Shown: positions 58,206-64,000 of the stretch, in pieces
How the letters are laid out: each line of letters starts with the position of its first letter
Position numbering within the stretch: position 1 is the stretch's first letter
Origin: Ehretia macrophylla
Taxonomy: Eukaryota > Streptophyta > Magnoliopsida > Boraginales > Ehretiaceae
NCBI GenBank assembly: GCA_037974665.1
Contig: CM075767.1
Coordinates: 25,569,498 to 25,633,497, forward strand
Direction: 5' to 3'
Length of the DNA: 64,000 bases
Notes under the pieces: model-generated
What the model was told of the DNA's origin: nothing
The model's database searches: none
What the model saw: only the letters and a program-made list of their open reading frames with translations
Made by a program: the position numbers and the translations under genes

Positions 58206-58960
58206 TTCTAATTTTCAATTTTCAGGAAAGTCTATTTCTTCCCATTTAATCATTCTTCTAGTAGTAATTTTTGATTTAGACAAATTAGTCTCTACCATAA
58301 CTGTTGTACCAGCTTTATCCTGTAATTTACAGTTAGGGTTCAAAGTATGTAGAACCTTATAATAAATTCTATAACAGATACTCATAGTTTCTGAGTGAGG
58401 CATATAATTATATCCTCTAGTTTTTACATATAAAGTAACAGCTTCACATATATTTCTATCAGATAAAGAAAGCTGTAAATTTGGACAAACATTAAAATAG
58501 ACTGGTCCATAAGCCAGACTAGACTGGGTTATTCCCATTAAAGATTGTCTCCAATCTAAGTTCCTAGCATCCCTAAGAACTGTAATAAAACTTTCATTTA
58601 ATCCTCCTAATGTAAGAGGCTTAAAGGCTATTTGAATTAAACCTATATGCAAATAATTATGCGTAGAATCATGATGCAAAATATCATCATTAGACAATAA
58701 TTTAATCATTAACTCATCATCTTCCATAGGGATTGATTGTTCAACAGTCTTAACAACATGCTTAAGACCCATATTTTCAAACATACCGTATTGGTAAATA
58801 GTATTGGGCTGCACATAAGGAATAGTCCACTTATTTAACAAATCTAATTGTTTTGGAAGATCATATTCTTCCTTTTTAGCATTCTTTATATTATTTTTCT
58901 TTCTAAATGTAGAAAGCATGATAAGAATTGCCGTACTGTCTACTTCCAACCATGTTTACT
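58205..58960 (-). pseudogene. Pararetrovirus movement-protein-like region (minus array, fossil)
   Basis: This is the better-preserved of two copies, with about 240 readable residues: LDLLNKWTIPYVQPNTIYQY, YLHIGLIQIAFKPLTLGGLN, DWRQSLMGITQSSLAYGPVY, YVKTRGYNYMPHSETMSICY. These are typical of the 30K movement protein near the N-terminus of caulimovirid polyproteins. It lies just downstream (on this strand) of the primer site at 58987. Confidence 0.82.
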
Positions 58961-58986
58961 CTAAATAACCTTAAAAAAGCTCCATG

Positions 58987-59452
58987 GCTCTGATACCACA
59001 AGAAGGCCCAGGTATGGGGATCTAGTTAGTGGTTTTACAGACGGATTCACTTTGGCAAAGCGGTCAACCGAGTCAACACAAAACAGCCCACAAAACATGG
59101 AGAAGGGCTACCAGTGCGACTTATGGCGACAAAATGCTTGCCTTGAGGATTGTCTTACCATAACAACGATATCAACCACAACTGTGTCTAACTCATAATA
59201 TAGAGTAGCATGTCTAGAGATCCATGGCAGTTACAGACAGTGTGGCAACTAGCCTGCCATATTAGGCGGCACTACAATAAGAAAATAAAATAAACAAAAC
59301 TGAAAAATTAAGAAGAATATACCTGAAGAAAGAAGTGTTCTTCAATTGATTTGTAAAATATACAATGGTTTACAAGATATAAAAACTAAAAGAAAAGTAG
59401 TAGGCTGCTCCCTCGAGCTCTGCCTTTGAAAACTAAAAGCCCTGAATTTATA
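58987..59452 (-). promoter_or_regulatory. Pararetrovirus promoter and tRNA-Met primer site (minus array)
   Basis: On the minus strand TATAAAT (59446-59452) precedes TGGTATCAGAGC (58987-58998) by about 450 nt, with CATGG after it. This is the counterpart of 42395-42860 and marks the conventional genome start. Confidence 0.78.
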
Positions 59453-59699
59453 CAGCTGGGCGGAACTCAAAAGAAAATCAAAAACAACTCAAACCGGATT
59501 TGAAAACTTTGAAATCCGGGGTCTCTGTACAACACGTGTCTATAAGACAAAAACTTTATAAAAAGTAAATAGGAATCATCCTAAAAGTAACAACAGTAAC
59601 ATTCCACCGACTGTCAGTTGCCAACAGCTTTTCCAAAAGCAAGTTTGCTTTCCCGCAAAGTTCGGCTTTTTCTTTTAATCTCATCCGAAGAATCATCAG

Positions 59700-60790
59700 A
59701 TTCCTTCAGATTATCTTTCCTTTTCCTTTATCCTTGGCTTTTTGTAATAATTCATCCTTCAAGCTGTCAAACAGATCTTCTACCAACACATCTTGAGCGG
59801 ATGGGATGTCCTCATTAGGATCTTGGGATTCTCCTGCTAAACAAGTAAAAGCATTTGTAGACCTCATCGAAGTGTCTTCTGATGTTGAATCAGTGTCTAC
59901 TGCACTTTTAAAATGCCTTAAGAAATCTTCTTTGACTTCATCCAGATATGATGCCATTACATCTTCATGAGAGCTTATCTGTTTCCTCATTTGGATTTTT
60001 CGTAAAATATGAGAAAAATGAGATTCCTTTTCTTGAGTCTTTTTCTTTGTTTCTTCCATTTGATATTGATAGAGTGCTATTGTCTAAGAAATTTCATTGA
60101 TATTGGGTTGACCATAAGGTTTCTTTGTCTCAGGATCATTTTTCAAGAGTTTTGCCCAAAATTTTGAAAGAAATTTTCTTTTTAAACAAAACATTTTTTC
60201 TTTATTTGTCTCTGCGATAGAGATCCATTTCCATATCCATGGGAGACCAAATTCCATAAAGAAAAACAAAGAGCTGGATCCTTCAATATAAAGATCAGGA
60301 TCATTTCCAATATGGGGATAAATTGTCAACCATTCAGTAAAAAGTCCTTTATAAGGATCAGGGAGAATTTTGACCGGAGGTCCAAAACTTTACCACCATT
60401 GATGGATCCATGCAGGAAATCTGCGGTTCTGAAATATTTCAGGATTGAATTTTATAAACCAAGAATGTTTATACTGGGGGTTTTCATATAGGAAAACTTT
60501 GGAAAATGCTTCCACATAATCCCAATAATTAAAATGATAAGTATTTTTATCAAGAATAAATTGCCTTTCATTTAAGGTACTGATTCCCCATTCATTTGGA
60601 GCAAGAATTTTTCTAATATAGATTTTACTATAAGTATAAATTGGAAGAGTATTATTCTTCTTGAAATGTTCAATATCACATGAATTTGTGACTTGTAAAA
60701 TTGATTCAAAATATACCCTGGACTTGTAATAAAGTACAGGAAACATATAATTATTTAAATATCGTTCCATAAGGTACCAAGGATCATTGA
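59700..60790 (-). pseudogene. Pararetrovirus second open region (minus array, fossil)
   Basis: On the minus strand, after RNase H: MERYLNNYMFPVLYYKSRVY, YNYWDYVEAF-like and SWFIKFNPEIFQNRRFPAWI, EFGLPWIWKWISIAETNKEK, then an acidic, Ser/Glu-rich tail. I know of no assigned function. Conservation of reading sense in both copies of the window suggests it was a real viral protein. Broken. Confidence 0.65.
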
Positions 60791-60794
60791 TCCA

Positions 60795-62230
60795 CTACTT
60801 ATCAGCATTTTCAAGAGGTAAAATTATTTCCTCATGATGAGATATCTCAAAGGAGTCATCAGACTCTTCATGATCAACTGCATGAGCATAAGATGATGAT
60901 TGAGCAGTATTACTGCTTTCTTCAATAACCTTTTTGATTTTATCAAAATCAGGATGTGATGGATCAATAGTGATCCCACCTAAATTAACTAATTTTTTGC
61001 CTGCAATGACCCTATTAGGATCAAGGTTACGTCCTCTTCCTCTTCCCCTATTAGAGTTAGAGAATCCTCCCCTAGCGGGGATCATCCTGCAAAAATTCAC
61101 AGGTAAGAAAATCAGGAAGAGAATTATTACTCCCTTTAATATAATCAATATCAAAATCAAAAGGTGCAAGATTAGCTTGCCATCTCGCAAACATTTGTTT
61201 GGAAACATCATGTTTAAAATCTTTATTAAACATATATTTTGCTGCTTGACAATTTGTTTTGATCAAAAACTTTTGACAATATAAATCATCTTGAAATTTT
61301 AACACACATTTAACAATCGAAAGAATTTCTTTCGCAACAGTTGCATATTTTTGTTGACTATTATTCTATTTTCCTGAATGAAATCGAACAAGATATTCTT
61401 GTTTTGTTTCTGGATGAACTTGTTTTAAAATTCCTCCAAAACCAATTTCTGAAGCATCTGTCTCAACAATTTTATTCCATGTAGGATTAGCAAGCATTAA
61501 GCAAGGCAAATTTTTGACTTTAGACTTAATTAACTTAATTTTTCTAGTATGAACATCTGTCCATGGTCCTGGTTTCTTTTTAAGTCTATCATATAAGATA
61601 GCAGTATCAATAGCAAGATTTTTATAATAAGGTAGAATATAATTTAAGCTACCAAGAAATCTCTGTAATTGAGTTTTATCAGTAATTTGATCAGGAAATT
61701 TAGAAGCAAATTCAATACATCTATTAATAGGAATAGTCTTTCCTTTTTCAATATTATGACCAAGAAATCTAACCTTAGTTTGAAATAAAAGCATTTTTGG
61801 TTTGGAAATAACAAGACCATTTTGTATAACAATTTTCTTAAATATATCAAGATGTTTAAAATGTTGTTGTATGTCTTTAGAAAAGACCAAGATATCATCA
61901 ATATAGACTATAATAAAGTCGCGAAAAGTAATAAATAGTTCATTCATAATATTTTGAAATTCAGAAGGAGCATTTTTTAATCCAAATGGTATAACATTCC
62001 ATTCATAATGTCCAATGGGAACAGCAAAAGCAGTTTTATATCTGTCTTTTTTACTAATCTGTATCTGCCAATATCCAGATTTAAGATCAAATTTTGAAAA
62101 TATTAATGCATTATACAATCGATCCAAAAGATCTTTCTTATTAGGAATAGGATACCTAATCCATTTCAACACTTTATTAAGTGGTTTATAATTTATAACA
62201 AGTCTAGGATTACCTCTTTCTTATTCTGCA
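60795..62230 (-). pseudogene. Pararetrovirus RT, RNase H and linker region (minus array, second unit, fossil)
   Basis: Same RT motifs as 54545-56440: FDLKSGYWQIQISKKDRYKT, PFGLKNAPSEFQNIMNELF, YIDDILVFSKDIQQHFKHLD. Then RNase H with IDYIKGSNNSLPDFLT at its end, and an Arg/Gly-rich linker (RGRGRNLDPN). This unit is the uninterrupted version of what the chromovirus split. Confidence 0.88.
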
Positions 62231-63110
62231 TGTTTATTAACATAAAAAGCAGTACAACTCCATGGGGAGTAAGATTTTTTGATAAGTCGCTTATCTATAA
62301 GACTATTTATTTCTTTTTTACATAAATCAAGATATTCCTGATTCATTTGACAAGGACGAGCCTTAGTAGGAATCATCTTCTCATTAAAATCAATTTCATA
62401 AGGTAAAGAAACAATATCATTCTTTCTATCCCAAAAAGCATTTGGGTGGTCATTACAGATTTGTAAAGAAAAATCATGAGTAAGATGTTTAATCTTATCC
62501 TGTAATTTAGGATTCTTCAACATATTATCAATATTATTGATATTCATCTCATGTTTTAAGAAATTCAAATGTGATTCCTTAGCTTTCATTAAATTAGCTA
62601 TCTGACCTAAGATTTTCTCTCTAGGTTCAGTAATAAAACGAAAAATCACAGGTTCTTTATTATAAGTTCCTGTTATTCCATGATTGTCTATGCCTAATAT
62701 TAGCATAATTTCATTTATAAAAGGAGTTCCTAGAATTATAGGACACATCATGGTTTCAATTAAAAGAAAACTAGTAGATATACACACTTTTTCATAACAT
62801 ATAAATGTCCGTGGCAATTTATATTTAACGCTTAATTTTTCTCCTGATGCAGAAGAAATAGAATGAGCAGTTTTCTCAAAATACTGAGTTGGAATTAATC
62901 TTTCCTGTATACAATTAAGATCATCACCAAAATCAATCAAAGCAATCATATCTTTAATCATATGATTTGTTTGAATAAGTAAATTAATTCTAACCAACCA
63001 TTTTTGCGTAGTAATAACCTTCAAAATATTAAGAAGATTTATATCAATAACAGCATCTGGTAAAGTATTAGAGGAACTAGGTTCCTGATGAACAAACATA
63101 TCGATTTGGT
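62230..63110 (-). pseudogene. Pararetrovirus protease and start of RT (minus array, second unit, fossil)
   Basis: Contains NHMIKDMIALIDFGDDLNCI (protease active-site neighbourhood), CPIILGTPFINEIM, and the beginning of RT with EIDFNEKMIPTKARPCQMNQ. Same order as the other unit. Confidence 0.82.
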
Positions 63111-63169
63111 CTTTAATTAATTGATTTTCTTGTCTAAGATCATTGATCTGACTTTGAAGTTTATTAACT

Positions 63170-64000
63170 TCCTGTTTTAATTCGTAATGAGTGATAGGAA
63201 TATTTTTCCCTTTTTATCATTTATTTGATTAATAACATCCTTAATATTATAACCCTGTTTTGAACTGAAAATCTTTTCTATGGGTTTTTCAACATAATTT
63301 TCTTTTGAGTAATATTCTAAAATCTTTGATTTTAAAGAATCATCTTTAATATTTTCTAATATTTTTAAGACATCTAACCACTTATCAGCAGTAATCATAT
63401 TGACTTTTAGATCATCAAATTGAGATAATATTTTATAATATTCATCATCAATATTATTATCTTTACAAACACATGGAGAATCCTCCTTAGAATATATATT
63501 ATTAACTTCATCAGAAGAAGATTCAATATCTGAGCTATCTGAGCTAGAACTAGACAATTGTCTATGTCAATAAGTAATTTTGCCAATTGTTCTTTAGTGT
63601 GATCATCAAGATCTAAGGCTTTTATCTTGTTTCGGAATTGCCGACATTTATTAGCATAATACCCTTTTTACCACATCTATAACACGTGGGAATAGGCTTA
63701 GGCTTAGGTTTATATCCCTTCCTTTCATTTCTCTCTCTTCTTTTCCTAGCTTTTCGCTTATATTTAGGAGATGTATAATATTCTTTAGGCTTTTTAGGCC
63801 CTTTAGACTTAGTGAGTCTACGATTAGATGGAAGTTTCATCGCAAATTGTTCACAAAATTGACCTAATGTCTGTCTATCTGTCAGACCTTGTTTCTTAAT
63901 CTGATAGTTTAATTTAATCTGATTGCAAAGATTTAATCCTTCTTTCACACATACACCTATTAATTCACCATAAGTGTACATATTATTAACAATATTATTG
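63170..64000 (-). pseudogene. Pararetrovirus coat-protein C-terminal region with zinc finger (second unit, fossil)
   Basis: Contains the coat-protein stretch LTDRQTLGQFCEQFAMKLPS, a basic region (KYKRKARKRRERNERKGYKP) and a CYRCGKKG zinc-finger start near 63670, followed by the Ser/Asp-rich linker. The basic region plus CCHC finger would bind nucleic acid. Continues past the window edge. Confidence 0.8.

Larger units (their letters stand above)
41184..64000. mobile_element. Endogenous pararetrovirus array (Caulimoviridae, florendovirus-like), rearranged
   Basis: Recognisable parts are a 30K-type movement protein, coat protein with a CCHC zinc finger, aspartic protease, reverse transcriptase, RNase H, a downstream second open region, an intergenic promoter and a tRNA-Met primer site. 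One segment runs on the plus strand (41184-44540). It is joined at about 44540 to a minus-strand array (44541-45041 and 54545-64000), which holds more than one unit in tandem with a period of about 6.65 kb. The array continues past the right edge. Copies are about 96-97% alike by eye. There are no LTRs and no integrase, as expected for the family. It is a fossil, broken in many places. Genus placement is uncertain. Confidence 0.85.

Noticed and set aside
1-64000. CRISPR arrays, rRNA or tRNA genes, bacterial operons
   Set aside because: No regularly spaced short repeats with unique spacers, no conserved RNA-gene sequence and no prokaryotic gene layout were seen on either strand.

Overview
The window is nuclear DNA from a flowering plant, most likely a eudicot. 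It is AT-rich, has intron-bearing host coding sequence, and is filled with plant-type LTR retrotransposons, a CACTA transposon, MITEs and endogenous Caulimoviridae. I cannot name the species from sequence alone. Only one host gene is convincing: an intact six-exon WAT1/UMAMIT-type transporter gene at 32925-38056 (+), with a TATA box at 32831. I found no tRNA, rRNA, CRISPR or bacterial-type gene.

Layout. 1-3531: 3' end and 3' LTR of a Ty3/gypsy element that begins outside the window. 3532-16440: a minus-strand Ty1/copia (SIRE-like) element carrying a 335-bp Tourist-like MITE (4129-4463, TSD TTA) and, nested in its 5' end, a complete-footprint Athila-type gypsy element (7265-15577, TSD TTTAC). 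16468-27540: the 3' end of a second minus-strand SIRE-like element. Its LTR is split by an opposite-orientation solo LTR of the same family (17298-25488, TSD CAAAC), which is itself split by a 6.6-kb CACTA element (17569-24165, TSD AGA). 27541-32656: AT-rich intergenic DNA with TRIM-like remnants, a 61-bp tandem repeat and a hAT-like element just upstream of the host promoter.

32831-38056: the host transporter gene, with a MITE-like insert in its last intron. 38530-41183: relic gypsy LTR interrupted by a third SIRE-like LTR. 41184-64000: a rearranged array of an endogenous pararetrovirus (Caulimoviridae, florendovirus-like), with one plus-strand segment (41184-44540) joined head-to-head to a minus-strand array containing more than one genome unit. 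A young Tekay/Del-type chromovirus (45042-54544, TSD TTTGT, LTRs about 98% identical by eye) is inserted in that array.

The genes do not form a pathway: one host membrane transporter sits in a graveyard of nested elements. Target-site duplications let the order of several insertions be read directly: SIRE LTR, then solo LTR, then CACTA; and pararetrovirus array, then chromovirus. All identities and ages are estimates by eye. The viral and LTR elements are described as fossils; all that can be judged are broken in their coding regions.
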